Positions 36,835 through 47,186 of a stretch of DNA of 64,000 nt are shown in pieces. Below the pieces are notes generated by a model. That model worked only from the letters and a program-made list of their open reading frames with translations. It did not search any database and was not told where the DNA came from. A program made the translations under genes and the position numbers. Source of the DNA: Aureimonas sp. AU22 (GTDB lineage Bacteria; Pseudomonadota; Alphaproteobacteria; Rhizobiales; Rhizobiaceae); the NCBI RefSeq assembly GCF_001463745.1, contig NZ_BBWJ01000022.1, positions 1-64,000 on the forward strand. Reading direction: 5' to 3'. The stretch's first letter is position 1, and the number at the start of each line of letters is the position of its first letter.

Positions 36835-37851
36835 TCAGCGCCAGCCGAGCGCCGGCGCGACGTGGCGCAGGATCGCCTCGATGACGTGTGTGTTGTAGTC
36901 GACGCCAAGCTGGTTGGGCACGGTGAGGAGCAGGGTATCGGCCTCCGCGATCGCCTCGTCGCGCCGGAGCTCCTCCACCAGCCGATCGGGCTCGGCGGCA
37001 TAGGAGCGACCGAACACGGCGCGCATGTTGTCGATGACGCCGACCTGGTCGTGCGACGTGTCGCCTCCGAAATAGGCGCGGTCGAGATCGTTCGTGATCG
37101 CGAAGATCGAGCGCGACACGGAAACGCGCGGCTCCCGCGCGTGACCGGCGGCCTTCCAGGCATCCCGGTAACGGCGGATCTACCGGGCCTGCTGCACGTG
37201 GAACGGCTCGCCCGTCTCGTCGGCCTTAAGGGTCGAGCTCTGAAGGTTCATGCCCCTCTCGGCCGCCCAGACGGCGGTCGCATCGGAGGCGGAGCCCCAC
37301 CAGATGCGAGTTCGAAGCCCCTCCGAATGGGGTTCGAGGCGCAGGAGGCCGGGCGGGTTCGGAAACATCGGACGCGGGTTCGGCTCGGCGAAGCCTTCCC
37401 CCTTCAGGACCTCCAGCAAGGTTTCGGTGTGGCGGCGGCCCATGTCGGCATCGCTCTCGCCGGGCCGGGGGACATGGCCGAAATGGCGCCAGCCTTCGAT
37501 CACCTGCTCGGGGCTCCCGCGGCTGAGGCCGAGCTGCAGGCGCCCGCCGGAAATAAGGTCCGCCGCGCCCGCGTCTTCCGCCATGTAGAGCGGGTTCTCG
37601 TAGCGCATGTCGATGACGCCCGTGCCGATCTCGATGCGGCTCGTCTTCGCCCCGACCGCTGCCAGGAGCGGAAACGGCGAGGCCAGCTGGCGGGCGAAGT
37701 GGTGGACACGGAAATAGGCGCCGTCCGCGCCCAGCGCCTCGGCGCCGACCGCCAGATCGATCGACTGGAGGAGGACGTCGCGGGCCGAGCGCGTGCCCGA
37801 ACGCGGCGAGGGCGACCAGTGGCCGAAGGACAGAAAGCCGATCTTCTTCAC
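36835..37851 (-). pseudogene. Luciferase-like monooxygenase split by one amber codon
   Basis: The frame from GTG 37851 encodes an LLM-class flavin protein (KIGFLSFGHWSPSPRSGTRSARDVLLQSIDLAVGAEALGADGAYFRVHHFARQLASPFPLLAAVGAKTSRIEIGTGVIDMRYENP...). It meets TAG at 37182-37180 after HVQQAR, then continues in the same frame as IRRYRDAWKAAGHAREPRVSVSRSIFAITNDLDRAYFGGD and ends normally with NTHVIEAILRHVAPALGWR. A CAG to TAG change would explain it, since glutamine fits there. Total 338 codons matches the intact family. It is either a recent pseudogene, an assembly error or a read-through case. Confidence 0.85.
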
Positions 37852-38184
37852 GAGCAATCTCCGATGCGGCCTCGCGGGACCGGATAACGGGCCGGTCTGG
37901 GTCTGACGGCCGGCGCTCAAGCGTTCCTGCGCCGATCGAAGGCGTGAGTCGAGCCGTCGGATGGTGACCTCAGCGTCTCCAAACCGTGCCCTTCCGCCGC
38001 AAGAATATTCCCCGCGAAAGCTGCGTCGGCTCTCGCGTCCGGAGAGTGCGCCGGACAGGACTCCCGAGCCCGTCCGGGCGACCCGAGTGGACCGGATGGG
38101 CTCCTGTCTGCAGCCGCCCAAGGATTTCCCGGCGAACGCATCGGGCCCCGCCGCCCTTTCCCCGGGACGGAAAGGAGACGACCG
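37852..38184. other. Divergent intergenic region
   Basis: 333 bases between the broken luciferase-like gene (minus) and the small membrane gene at 38185 (plus). It contains one copy of the REP-like element (38012-38043) next to an unusually AT-rich AAGAATATTC. No gene was supported. Confidence 0.5.
38012..38043. repeat. REP-like palindromic element, copy 2
   Basis: This 32-base stretch matches 52153-52184 at 27 of 32 positions, including identical flanks CCGCGAAAGC and TCGCGTCCGGA. The core 38014-38036 has imperfect arms GCGAAAGC and GGCTCTCGC. It stands in a divergent intergenic region where a terminator is not expected, so a dispersed repeat is more likely than a transcription end. Confidence 0.6.
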
Positions 38185-38574
38185 ATGCATCGCTCGCGTG
38201 AACCCAGACACCCCAACACCGACGCACAGATCCTTGCCCGAGGCCTCGGATGGTTCTCGATCGCTCTTGGCCTCTTGGAACTCGCCGCCCCCCGCCGCCT
38301 GCGCGAGGAGACGGGTTTGCCCGCCCCGGCGGGGCTCGTGCGCGCTTTCGGTTGGCGCGAGATCGCGACCGGCGTCGCCATCCTCGCCTCCCGCCGTCCG
38401 GTCGCCATGGTCTGGGGTCGGGTCGCGGGCGACATGGCCGATCTCGCCGTGCTCGCGCCCACGCTTCGCCCCGACAACCCGCATCGCCTGGGCGGCGGCG
38501 GCGCGCTGGCGATGGTGGCGGCCATCACCGCTCTCGATCTCTGCATCGCGCTTCAGGGCGACGAGACGAACTGA
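38185..38574 (+). CDS. Small membrane protein of unknown function
   Basis: 129 residues with AAGGAG ahead of ATG 38185. Hydrophobic segments are seen near 17-35 (LARGLGWFSIALGLLELAAP), 55-68, and 105-122 (GGALAMVAAITALDLCIAL), with the RLGDRL-like linker between. Similar short proteins are found fused or next to SRPBCC/cyclase-type proteins in proteobacteria. Function unknown. Confidence 0.7.
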   Translation: MHRSREPRHPNTDAQILARGLGWFSIALGLLELAAPRRLREETGLPAPAGLVRAFGWREIATGVAILASRRPVAMVWGRVAGDMADLAVLAPTLRPDNPHRLGGGGALAMVAAITALDLCIALQGDETN

Positions 38575-38590
38575 TGGAAAGTCTTTCCCG

Positions 38591-39448
38591 ATGACGGTTC
38601 AGATCCCACTTTCCGACGAGGCGCTGGCACCCGAGCGCGCTGGTCCCGCTCATCTCCACGAGGTGCGCCCCGATCTCGCCTATCTCAGGACCGCGCTCGT
38701 CAACGTCGTCCTGATCGGCCACCCGAATGCCGGCGACCGGGGCTGGGTTCTGGTGGACACGGGTATCACCGGCGGACGCGAGGCGATCGTTGCGGCCGCC
38801 GGCGCCCGTTTCGGCCCGGGCGTGCGCCCCGCGGCGATCCTTCAGACGCACGGGCATTTCGACCATATCGGCGCACTGGAGGCCCTGAGCGACGCCTGGG
38901 AAGCGCCCGTCCTCGCCCATCCGCTGGAGCACCCGTTCCTGGACGGTCGCGAAAGCTATCCTCCGCCCGACACGAAGGCGGACGGCGGCATCATGCCGAA
39001 GCTGGCTCCGCTGTTTCCCCGTTCGCCGGTCGACGTCTCGCGCCGGCTGCGGGCGCTGCCGGAGGACGGCACGATCGCTGAGCTGCCCGGCTGGCGCTGG
39101 CTCCACACACCCGGCCATACGCCCGGCCACGTCTCGCTCTGGCGCGCGACGGACCGGACGCTGGTCGCCGGCGACGCGGTGATCACGACCGGCCAGGAAT
39201 CGGCCTACGAGGTGGCCGCCCAGACTGCGGAAATGCACGGGCCGCCACGATACTTCACGCCGGACTGGACGGCCGCCGCCCACTCGGCGCGCGATCTGGC
39301 GGCGCTGGACCCCGAGCTTCTCGTCACCGGCCACGGGCGCGCCATGGCGGGCCCGCTGATGCGAGGCGCGCTACATCGGTTGGCCGACCACTTCGAGGAG
39401 ATCGCCCCGCCCGCGCACCTGCAGGCAGCGGCGCCGCCCACGCCTTGA
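38591..39448 (+). CDS. MBL-fold metallo-hydrolase
   Basis: 285 residues from ATG 38591. The zinc motif is H87-x-H89-x-D91-H92 (THGHFDHIGAL), followed by HTPGHTPGHVSLWR with a further ligand histidine, AGDAV aspartate and VTGHGRAMAG histidine. This is the glyoxalase II/lactonase-like group with a two-metal centre. It starts 16 bases after the small membrane gene and may be co-transcribed. The substrate is not known. Confidence 0.9.
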   Translation: MTVQIPLSDEALAPERAGPAHLHEVRPDLAYLRTALVNVVLIGHPNAGDRGWVLVDTGITGGREAIVAAAGARFGPGVRPAAILQTHGHFDHIGALEALSDAWEAPVLAHPLEHPFLDGRESYPPPDTKADGGIMPKLAPLFPRSPVDVSRRLRALPEDGTIAELPGWRWLHTPGHTPGHVSLWRATDRTLVAGDAVITTGQESAYEVAAQTAEMHGPPRYFTPDWTAAAHSARDLAALDPELLVTGHGRAMAGPLMRGALHRLADHFEEIAPPAHLQAAAPPTP

Positions 39449-39462
39449 ACGGCGCGACGAAA

Positions 39463-39486
39463 CGGCCCGGCATCCAACACGGGCCG
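39463..39486 (+). terminator. Weak stem-loop after the MBL hydrolase gene
   Basis: CGGCCCG pairs with CGGGCCG across a 10-base loop, 14 bases past the stop. There is no uridine run. Confidence 0.4.
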
Positions 39487-39521
39487 CGCGCGTTTCACTT
39501 GCGGAAACAAGGAGACAGGCG

Positions 39522-39707
39522 ATGAACCAGTCCAAGATCACCGACGGCATGAACGACCGGCCGCGCGACGCCTCGATCGGTCAGACGGCAGGAGGATTGC
39601 CCGACGACAGCGGCCGCCCAATCGAGGTCGACGAAAAGGAGGCGTCCCGTATCGAAGCCGCGATCGGCGGCGCGGGCGAGGACGAGAGCGAGGCACACCC
39701 GTCATGA
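39522..39707 (+). CDS. Small hydrophilic protein of unknown function
   Basis: 61 residues, with ACAAGGAGACAGGCG before the ATG. The chain is polar (MNDRPRDASIGQTAGGLPDDSGRPIEVDEKEASRIEAAIGG), with no membrane part. It overlaps the next small gene by four bases (ATGA), so they form a pair. Composition is like general-stress small proteins. Confidence 0.6.
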   Translation: MNQSKITDGMNDRPRDASIGQTAGGLPDDSGRPIEVDEKEASRIEAAIGGAGEDESEAHPS

Positions 39708-39883
39708 GCTGCCGGGGATCCCACGCGCTGCGCGTCGCCCTCGCGCTCTCGGCGGCGCTGACGCTGGCCGCCTGCAATGGTTCGGCGGGTCAGAAGGCCG
39801 GGAGCGGCGACGGACCGACCGGCAGCGCCGGTTCGTCCAACGAGCGCGGCACCGCCACGAACGGCGCACCGGCGGCCGAGTAG
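39704..39883 (+). CDS. Small lipoprotein
   Basis: 59 residues from ATG 39704, coupled to the preceding gene (ATGA). It has a lipoprotein signal with lipobox LAAC (cysteine at about residue 24) and a short Gly/Ser/Thr-rich, unstructured mature part. It is one of the many tiny entericidin-like envelope lipoproteins by layout; similarity to entericidin proper was not established. Confidence 0.6.
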   Translation: MSCRGSHALRVALALSAALTLAACNGSAGQKAGSGDGPTGSAGSSNERGTATNGAPAAE

Positions 39884-39981
39884 CGCCGAAGCGGCGGCCG
39901 CTCAGCTCGAGGCGCGGTCGTCGCCTACGCCATTCGATCGGCGCCGGGGCGGGCTCGTCGACGCCGCCCGCCCGTCCGGCC

Positions 39982-41844
<1,863 letters not shown>

Positions 41845-42669
41845 TCAGTTGCGCGTGGTCAGGCACGCCGCGCCGGCTGCGCGCATCCGTCCGCACAGGC
41901 GGGTGGCGGAGGCCCGATCCGGGAAGGCGATGCGAACGCGGTAGTACGACCGTTGTCCCCGGCCGCCGAGCTGCGTGGTGAGCACCACCGGCTGGTGGTC
42001 GCGCAGAAGCGTGCCGAGGCGTCCCTGCAGCGACCGGTAGGCGTCGAGGGCCCGCGCCTTGTTCGGCCCGGCCACCAGTTGCACGCCCCAGGGCGCGATC
42101 GCTTCCGCCAGCGCGCTGCGGGTCTTCGGCGGGCTCCCCGTCTGGATCGCGGCGAGCGTCGTCAGGCAGTCGGCGGACGCGTCGTTCCCGGGGCTCGCGC
42201 CGACGCCCTCTGAAAGGCTCACGCCCGTGATGAAGCGCACATGCGCCAGCGTCTCGCCGGGAAGGCTGGCCTCTCCGTTCTGCCACCGTGCGATGCGCCC
42301 CGGGCCGGCATTGTAGGCAGCGGCCGCGAGTTCCAGGCTGCCGAACCGGCCGCGCAGCTCGGACAGGTAGCGAGCCGATGCCGGGATCGCCGCTTCGGGG
42401 TCGAACGGATCGGCCAGGCCGCGCTCGCCCGCTGTCGCCGGCATGAACTGCGCGATCCCCTGCGCCCCGACCCGGCTGCGCACGTCCGGCCGAAAGCTGC
42501 TTTCGCGCCAGATCAGGCGTGTCAGGAAGGAGGGCGGAAGCGCATGGTCCGCCGCTGCGCGGTCGATCAGCCCGCAGATCACGCCGCGCGACGTTTCGTC
42601 CGCGCGGGCGGTGGCGCCGGCACCGGCGAGACCAAGCGCCAGCGTGGCGAGGGCGGCAATCATGCGCAA
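41845..42669 (-). CDS. Lytic transglycosylase with C-terminal SPOR domain
   Basis: 274 residues. Signal peptide (about 1-23), then an SLT goose-lysozyme fold: catalytic E56 in LIWRESSFRPDVRSRVGAQGIAQFMPATA and AAAAYNAGPGRIARW. The C-terminal region (about 190-274; GVQLVAGPNKARALDAYRSLQGRLGTLLR...YYRVRIAFPDRASATRLCGRMRAAGAACLTTR) fits a SPOR peptidoglycan-binding domain, which would target it to septal denuded glycan. TTG 42669 is chosen because GGAGGA lies eight bases before it; ATG 42663 would be too far. Murein cleavage during growth or division is the expected role. Confidence 0.87.
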   Translation of the reverse strand: MRMIAALATLALGLAGAGATARADETSRGVICGLIDRAAADHALPPSFLTRLIWRESSFRPDVRSRVGAQGIAQFMPATAGERGLADPFDPEAAIPASARYLSELRGRFGSLELAAAAYNAGPGRIARWQNGEASLPGETLAHVRFITGVSLSEGVGASPGNDASADCLTTLAAIQTGSPPKTRSALAEAIAPWGVQLVAGPNKARALDAYRSLQGRLGTLLRDHQPVVLTTQLGGRGQRSYYRVRIAFPDRASATRLCGRMRAAGAACLTTRN

Positions 42670-42906
42670 GCGTCGGTTCCTCCGGCTGGCGCCGTGTCAT
42701 TCGACAAGACCTAGCGGCCTTGCCTTGCCCCGAGATAGACGGGCGCCGGCAATTCTCGCCGTGGTGTGCCGACGCCTCGTTCGGGAAGGCGGCCTTACCA
42801 AGGCGGGTTCGCGCCATAGCTTTCCGAGGAGTTGGCCCACCGGAGCAACGCGTATGCGCGCGTTCGCGGGTCGGATCGACGACCAGATGTGCAAGGAGTG
42901 TCGAGT

Positions 42907-43344
42907 ATGCCGGGTACGAGCGAAGCCTCGGGATCGTTCGCGAGCGGGTTGCACGGCATCGTCCTCAGCTTCCCCGTCGCGCTGTTCACGACGGCGCTGG
43001 CGGCCGATGCGGCGTATCTGGGAAGCGCCGAGATCCAGTGGAGCAATTTCGCCAGCTGGTCGATCGCGGGCGCCCTCGTCTTCGGTGGCCTTGCCCTCCT
43101 GTGGGGGCTGGTCGACTGGCTGCGCTTCCTTCGCCGGCCGGGCGGCGCGCGGCGCCTGGCCTATGTCGTGGTGCTTGCCGCGATGTTCGCGGTCGGCCTC
43201 GTCGATGCCTTCCACCATGCACGCGACGGCTGGAGTTCGGTCGGCATGACCGGCCTCGGCCTCTCGGCCGCCGCGACCCTTCTCGCGCTGGTCGCCGGCT
43301 GGATGATGTTCTCGCGGGTCGCGCGATGGGAGATGGTTCGATGA
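42907..43344 (+). CDS. DUF2231-type small membrane protein
   Basis: 145 residues from ATG 42907 with AAGGAG ahead. Four membrane spans (about 14-36, 42-64, 76-95, 108-130) and the start LHGIVLSFPVALFTTALAADAAYLG fit the DUF2231 family, which resembles heme-linked membrane subunits. The stop overlaps the start of the PQQ-type dehydrogenase gene (ATGA), so the pair is coupled and the membrane protein may serve the dehydrogenase. Confidence 0.82.
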   Translation: MPGTSEASGSFASGLHGIVLSFPVALFTTALAADAAYLGSAEIQWSNFASWSIAGALVFGGLALLWGLVDWLRFLRRPGGARRLAYVVVLAAMFAVGLVDAFHHARDGWSSVGMTGLGLSAAATLLALVAGWMMFSRVARWEMVR

Positions 43345-44666
43345 CGAAGGCTCTCTGGACGACGCTGGCGGCGGCGCTCGCCCTTTCCGGCTGCGAGGGC
43401 AGCGACCCCGGCCTGAACCAGACCGGCGCGCAACCCGACCTGCCCGCCATCCGTGAGACGCTGGTTCCGCCGATGAACATCGCGACGCCAGCCGGATGGA
43501 ACGGCGAGGCGCCGACGGTTCCGGACGGCTTCACCGTCACCGCCTTCGCCAGCGACCTGTCGATCCCGCGCCAGATGCTGATCCTGCCGAACGGCGACGT
43601 GCTGGTATCCGAAGGGCGCGGCGGCCATGCGCCGGCGCTCCGGCCGAAGGACATCATCGCCGGCGTCATCAAGAAGCGGGGCAATTCGAGCGGAAGCGGG
43701 GGCAACCGCATCACCCTCCTGCGCGATGCCGACAACAACGGCCAGCCCGAGGTGCGCACCGTTCTCATCGACGATCTCGATGCGCCCTACGGCCTCGCCT
43801 ATGTCGACGGCTTCCTCTACGTCGCGAACCAGGGAGCGCTGATGCGCTTTCCCTACGAGGAAGGGCAGACGGAGATCACCGCGCCGGGCGAGGAGGTGGC
43901 CAAGCTGCCGTCCGCGATCAACCACCACTGGACGAAATCGCTGGCTGCCAGCGCCGACGGCTCCAAGCTCTACGTGGGGATCGGCTCCAACAGCAATGTC
44001 GGCGAGCGCGGCATGAACGTGGAGGAAGAGCGGGCGGTCGTCTGGGAGATCGATCGCGCCACCGGGGCCCGCCGCACCATCGCGCGCGGCATCCGCAACC
44101 CGACGGCGCTGGCGATCGAGCCGACGAGCCGTGCGCTCTGGGCCGTCGTCAACGAGCGCGACGAACTGGGGCCCCAGCTCGTGCCGGACTACCTGACGCA
44201 GGTCCAGGACGGCGCCTTCTACGGCTGGCCCTACAGCTACTGGGGCAAGAATCTCGACCCGCGCGTCGAGCCGCAGCGGCCCGATCTCGTCGAGACGGCG
44301 ATCGCGCCGGACTACGCGCTCGGCTCCCATGTGGCCGCGCTGGGCCTGTCCTTCGCCACCGACGGCGGGTTCGGCGGCACCTTCGGCCAGGGCGCCTTCA
44401 TCGGCGAGCATGGCAGCTGGAACCGTCAGGACCTGTCCGGCTACAAGGTGGCGTTCGTGCCGTTCCAGGACGGCCGGCCGGCCGGCGAGCCGGTGGATTT
44501 CGCGACCGGCTTCCTGACCGGCGACGGTCAGGCCCGCGGGCGTCCGGTCGGCGTCGCGTTCGATGCGCAGAAGCGCGTCCTTCTCGTGGCCGACGATCTG
44601 TCCAACACCGTCTGGCGCATCGCGCAAGGCGAGCCGGCGCAAGCGTCTCTGCGGCCCGCGCGGTAA
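43341..44666 (+). CDS. PQQ-dependent sugar/sorbosone dehydrogenase-like lipoprotein
   Basis: 441 residues. A lipobox LSGC gives C18 as lipid anchor. The remainder is a six-bladed propeller of the GSDH/sorbosone dehydrogenase type: FASDLSIPRQMLILPNGDVLVSEGRGG, DDLDAPYGLAYVDGFLYVANQGALMRFPY, NHHWTKSLAASADGSKLYVGIGSNSNVGERG, and FIGEHGSWNRQDLSGYKVAFVPF near the end. The family oxidises aldoses or related sugars in the periplasm using PQQ. The coupled DUF2231 membrane protein upstream could pass electrons onward. Confidence 0.88.
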   Translation: MTKALWTTLAAALALSGCEGSDPGLNQTGAQPDLPAIRETLVPPMNIATPAGWNGEAPTVPDGFTVTAFASDLSIPRQMLILPNGDVLVSEGRGGHAPALRPKDIIAGVIKKRGNSSGSGGNRITLLRDADNNGQPEVRTVLIDDLDAPYGLAYVDGFLYVANQGALMRFPYEEGQTEITAPGEEVAKLPSAINHHWTKSLAASADGSKLYVGIGSNSNVGERGMNVEEERAVVWEIDRATGARRTIARGIRNPTALAIEPTSRALWAVVNERDELGPQLVPDYLTQVQDGAFYGWPYSYWGKNLDPRVEPQRPDLVETAIAPDYALGSHVAALGLSFATDGGFGGTFGQGAFIGEHGSWNRQDLSGYKVAFVPFQDGRPAGEPVDFATGFLTGDGQARGRPVGVAFDAQKRVLLVADDLSNTVWRIAQGEPAQASLRPAR

Positions 44667-44668
44667 GC

Positions 44669-44690
44669 GGGAGCGGCCGGCGCCGCTCCC
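44669..44690. terminator. Bidirectional stem-loop between convergent genes
   Basis: GGGAGCGGC pairs perfectly with GCCGCTCCC (nine bases) around CGGC, three bases after the dehydrogenase stop and 17 before the stop of the convergent epimerase gene. Confidence 0.7.
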
Positions 44691-44706
44691 CCGCCCGTCG
44701 GCAAGC

Positions 44707-45585
44707 CTAGACGGTGACGCGCCACGTCATGGCGCGGCTCTCGCCCGGCGCGAGATGCACGATGCCCGGCTTCTCGGCGAACTCCCCGTCCCAGCCCTCC
44801 GGGCTCGCCATCGAATACCAGGGCTCGATGCACAGGAAAGCGGCGCCGGTCGGCTTCGACCAGAGCCCCAGGTCGCGGTAGCCCTCCCAGGCGAACAGGA
44901 GAGCGCGCTCGACCGAGCCGTCCGCCGCCCGTGCGACGTAGCGCACCGAGCGGCTGGCGACATCGGGCAGCACGAGGGCGTCGGCGGCAAACAGCTCTTC
45001 CGAGAGCGGCAGGACGTGACCCTCGAGGGGAATGCGCCTTACGGGGCCGAGGAGCCCGTTCCGCACCGAGAGCGCCTCGCCCGTCTCCACACCGTCGAAT
45101 TCGATGGCGTGGTCGCCCTTGGCCACGCCATCGACGAGCGGCCAGCGGAAGCCGGGATGGGCGCCGAGCCCGAAGGGCAGGACCTGCGATCCCGGATTGG
45201 TCACCTCGGCCGTGACCTTCAGCGTCGCGGCCTCGATCTCGTAGGTCATGTCGAGCCGGAAGGCGAAGGGGTAGCGGGCGCGGCTCTGCGCGTCGTCCTC
45301 GAGGCGCAGGACGGCGCGCGTGGGCGCTTCTTCGACGAGCCGGAACTCGCCGTCGCGGGCAAAGCCATGCTGCGTCATCGGGTAGGGCCGGCCCGCATGG
45401 TGCAGCGTATCGCCGGCCAGGCGGCCTACGATCGGGAAGAGGACCGGCGACCGGCGCGGCCATTCGGGACCGCCCTGCCAGAGAAGCTCGTCGCCGTCCC
45501 GATCTTTCAGGCTGGAGAGTTCCGCACCGACAAAAGCGATCTCCGCCGACAGCTCGTTCGATTGAAGGGTGATCCGGTCGCTCAT
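44707..45585 (-). CDS. Aldose 1-epimerase family protein (YeaD/LacX-like)
   Basis: 292 residues. Galactose mutarotase fold: NELSAEIAFVGAELSSLKDRDGDELLWQGGPEWPRRSPVLFPIVGRL, TQHGFARDGEFRLVEE with the first catalytic-type histidine, and FGLGAHPGFRWPL with the second; the ligand-site residues near CIEPWYSMAS follow. LacX-type enzymes interconvert alpha and beta forms of hexoses or hexose phosphates. It is convergent to the sugar dehydrogenase gene, which would use one anomer. Confidence 0.9.
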   Translation of the reverse strand: MSDRITLQSNELSAEIAFVGAELSSLKDRDGDELLWQGGPEWPRRSPVLFPIVGRLAGDTLHHAGRPYPMTQHGFARDGEFRLVEEAPTRAVLRLEDDAQSRARYPFAFRLDMTYEIEAATLKVTAEVTNPGSQVLPFGLGAHPGFRWPLVDGVAKGDHAIEFDGVETGEALSVRNGLLGPVRRIPLEGHVLPLSEELFAADALVLPDVASRSVRYVARAADGSVERALLFAWEGYRDLGLWSKPTGAAFLCIEPWYSMASPEGWDGEFAEKPGIVHLAPGESRAMTWRVTV

Positions 45586-45781
45586 GCGCGCTCCCATTCT
45601 GGAGCACTTCCCCTACGCCAAGCCGCGCGTCGAGGACAGGGTCTATGCGGCCGCCGGGCCGCCGTGCGGGAGCCCGCCGCGGTCTTCGGGATCCGTCCGC
45701 GACGCTGCGGCCTGGTCGTTCGGATGTCCGTCGCTGATGACATTCCGGGAAAGTTGCGCTTTCCTGTCTTCGACGGATAAT

Positions 45782-45790
45782 CTGTATGCA
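45782..45790. promoter_or_regulatory. CTGTATGCA site before the GntR gene (putative operator)
   Basis: CTGTATGCA, followed by ATTTCGAG, 63 bases before the GntR start at 45854. The same nine bases, followed by TTTTGAG, recur at 47015-47023 between the SnoaL-like gene and the ABC transporter operon. This suggests one regulator at both promoters. Confidence 0.5.
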
Positions 45791-45853
45791 ATTTCGAGCG
45801 GAAGATGTCGGCAGCTCGCAGTCGAGGCTGCGGATGGTGAATGGGTTTGTGGC

Positions 45854-46606
45854 GTGACGAGTGAAACCATCCCGGACGACAGGGGCGAGGCCACGGACCG
45901 CGCTTCCGTGATCTGCCGCGCCATCCGGCGCGCGATCCTGGAGCGTGCGTTGGCGCCGGGCGACAAGCTGCCGGAGGACCAGCTCGGCGAGCGCTTCGGG
46001 GTCAGCCGCACGCTGGCGCGCCATGCGCTCGGCCAGCTCGCGTCCGAGGGCCTGGTGGAGCTGCGCCGCAACCGGATCGCCGTGGTCGCCACGCCCTCGT
46101 TCGAGGATGCGCGGGACGAGTTCGACATGCGCATCGAGCTGGAGCGGCTGGTGGTCCGCCGTCTCGCGGGCCGGTTGACTCCCCGCCAGATCGCCGAGCT
46201 TGCGGCCCATGTGGAGGCGGAGGAAGCGGCGCGGGGCGGCCCGGACGCCGCCTCGCTGCGCCTCGCCACCGAATTCCACGTGAGGCTGGCCGAGATGACG
46301 GGGCGACCGACCCTGTCGCGCTATGTCAGAGAAACCGCCTACCGCTCCTGCCTGTCGCTCGCGACGTTCGGTCGCCCGCATTCCTCGGAATGCGCGATTT
46401 CCGAGCATCGCGAGGTCCTCGCCGCGCTGGAGGCGGGCAACGAGGCGAGGGCGGGCGAACTCATGGCGCATCATCTCGACCAGGTAGCGCAGCGCGCCCT
46501 CCTGAAGGCGCCGGAGGCGCGGGGCGACCTGATGGACATCCTCGCGCCCTATGCGCAGCTGGAGGCGCCGCCGCCGCGTCGCAAGCGGGTCGCGACGGAC
46601 GGCTGA
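45854..46606 (+). CDS. GntR-family regulator, FCD subfamily
   Basis: 250 residues from GTG 45854. Winged helix: VICRAIRRAILERALAPGDKLPEDQLGERFGVSRTLARHALGQLASEGLVELRRNRIAVV. FCD domain: DMRIELERLVVRRLAGRLTPRQIAELAAHVEAEEAA, LATEFHVRLAEMTGRPTLSRYV and SEHREVLAALEAGNEARAGELMAHHLDQV, with the histidine/aspartate ligand set. No ATG fits the frame near the HTH; ATG 45736 is too far. It should control the transporter/hydantoinase operon at 47.2-52.1 kb and itself. Confidence 0.87.
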   Translation: MTSETIPDDRGEATDRASVICRAIRRAILERALAPGDKLPEDQLGERFGVSRTLARHALGQLASEGLVELRRNRIAVVATPSFEDARDEFDMRIELERLVVRRLAGRLTPRQIAELAAHVEAEEAARGGPDAASLRLATEFHVRLAEMTGRPTLSRYVRETAYRSCLSLATFGRPHSSECAISEHREVLAALEAGNEARAGELMAHHLDQVAQRALLKAPEARGDLMDILAPYAQLEAPPPRRKRVATDG

Positions 46607-46613
46607 CGCGCCG

Positions 46614-47036
46614 TCAGCGGCGCAGTGCCGGGTCGAGGATCCATTCCGCGCTGTCGTTCCAGACGTCCATCCTGGTGATGCGCCCGTCCACCACCTCGAA
46701 GCGATCGACATAGCGGTTGCCGTCGAAGGCCGTTCCGTCCGGCCATTCGCCGAAGAGATGGCCGATCGAATAGACCACGGTCGCATCGGGACCGGGCGCC
46801 ACGTCGAACCGCCCCATCCGCTTCTTCACCCACTTGTAGCGCGCCGCATTGACGGCCGTCGGCCCGCTCGGGTGATCGAACACGCGCCCGCCCGTGAAGG
46901 TGATGGTGCAGCCCGGCGCCATGAAGCCGGCCGCCCGGTCGGGATCGGGCACCATCGAGGCTTCGAGATAGGCACGCACGATCGCGGCGGGGTCAGTCGC
47001 GTCCCCATTCGAAACTGTATGCATTTTGAGGTCCAT
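46614..47036 (-). CDS. SnoaL-like (NTF2-fold) protein
   Basis: 140 residues from ATG 47036 with GAGGG ahead. NTF2/SnoaL pattern: DPAAIVRAYLEASMVPDPDRAAGFMAPGCTITFTGGRVF, then VVYSIGHLFGEWPDGTAFDGNRYVDRFEVVDGRITRMDVWND. Small alpha+beta barrels of this type are cyclases, isomerases or ligand binders. It is divergent from the transporter operon and tail-to-tail with the GntR gene. The putative GntR operator overlaps its first codons. Confidence 0.8.
   Translation of the reverse strand: MDLKMHTVSNGDATDPAAIVRAYLEASMVPDPDRAAGFMAPGCTITFTGGRVFDHPSGPTAVNAARYKWVKKRMGRFDVAPGPDATVVYSIGHLFGEWPDGTAFDGNRYVDRFEVVDGRITRMDVWNDSAEWILDPALRR
47015..47023. promoter_or_regulatory. CTGTATGCA site at the SnoaL / transporter divergent promoter
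   Basis: Second copy of CTGTATGCA (see 45782-45790), inside the first codons of the SnoaL-like gene and about 165 bases before the binding-protein start. A related GCATGCA and CCATACGA lie at 47062-47078. Confidence 0.5.
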
Positions 47037-47186
47037 TTCGCTTTTCCCTCTTTTCAAGTCCGCATGCAGTCCATACGATTGCCCGGTGTGGTGCAGTGCG
47101 AAGATGTGTTCAATCTTTGCGCAGCCTTGCGCCGCCGTCCATCCGCCGTGCCGCGATTCCGTTCCCACCCCACTTCAGGAGCCGAC

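Noticed and set aside
42490-42506. GAAAGCTGCTTTC palindrome similar to the REP-like core
   Set aside because: It is inside the lytic transglycosylase coding region and lacks the wider flanks of the repeat; most likely chance.
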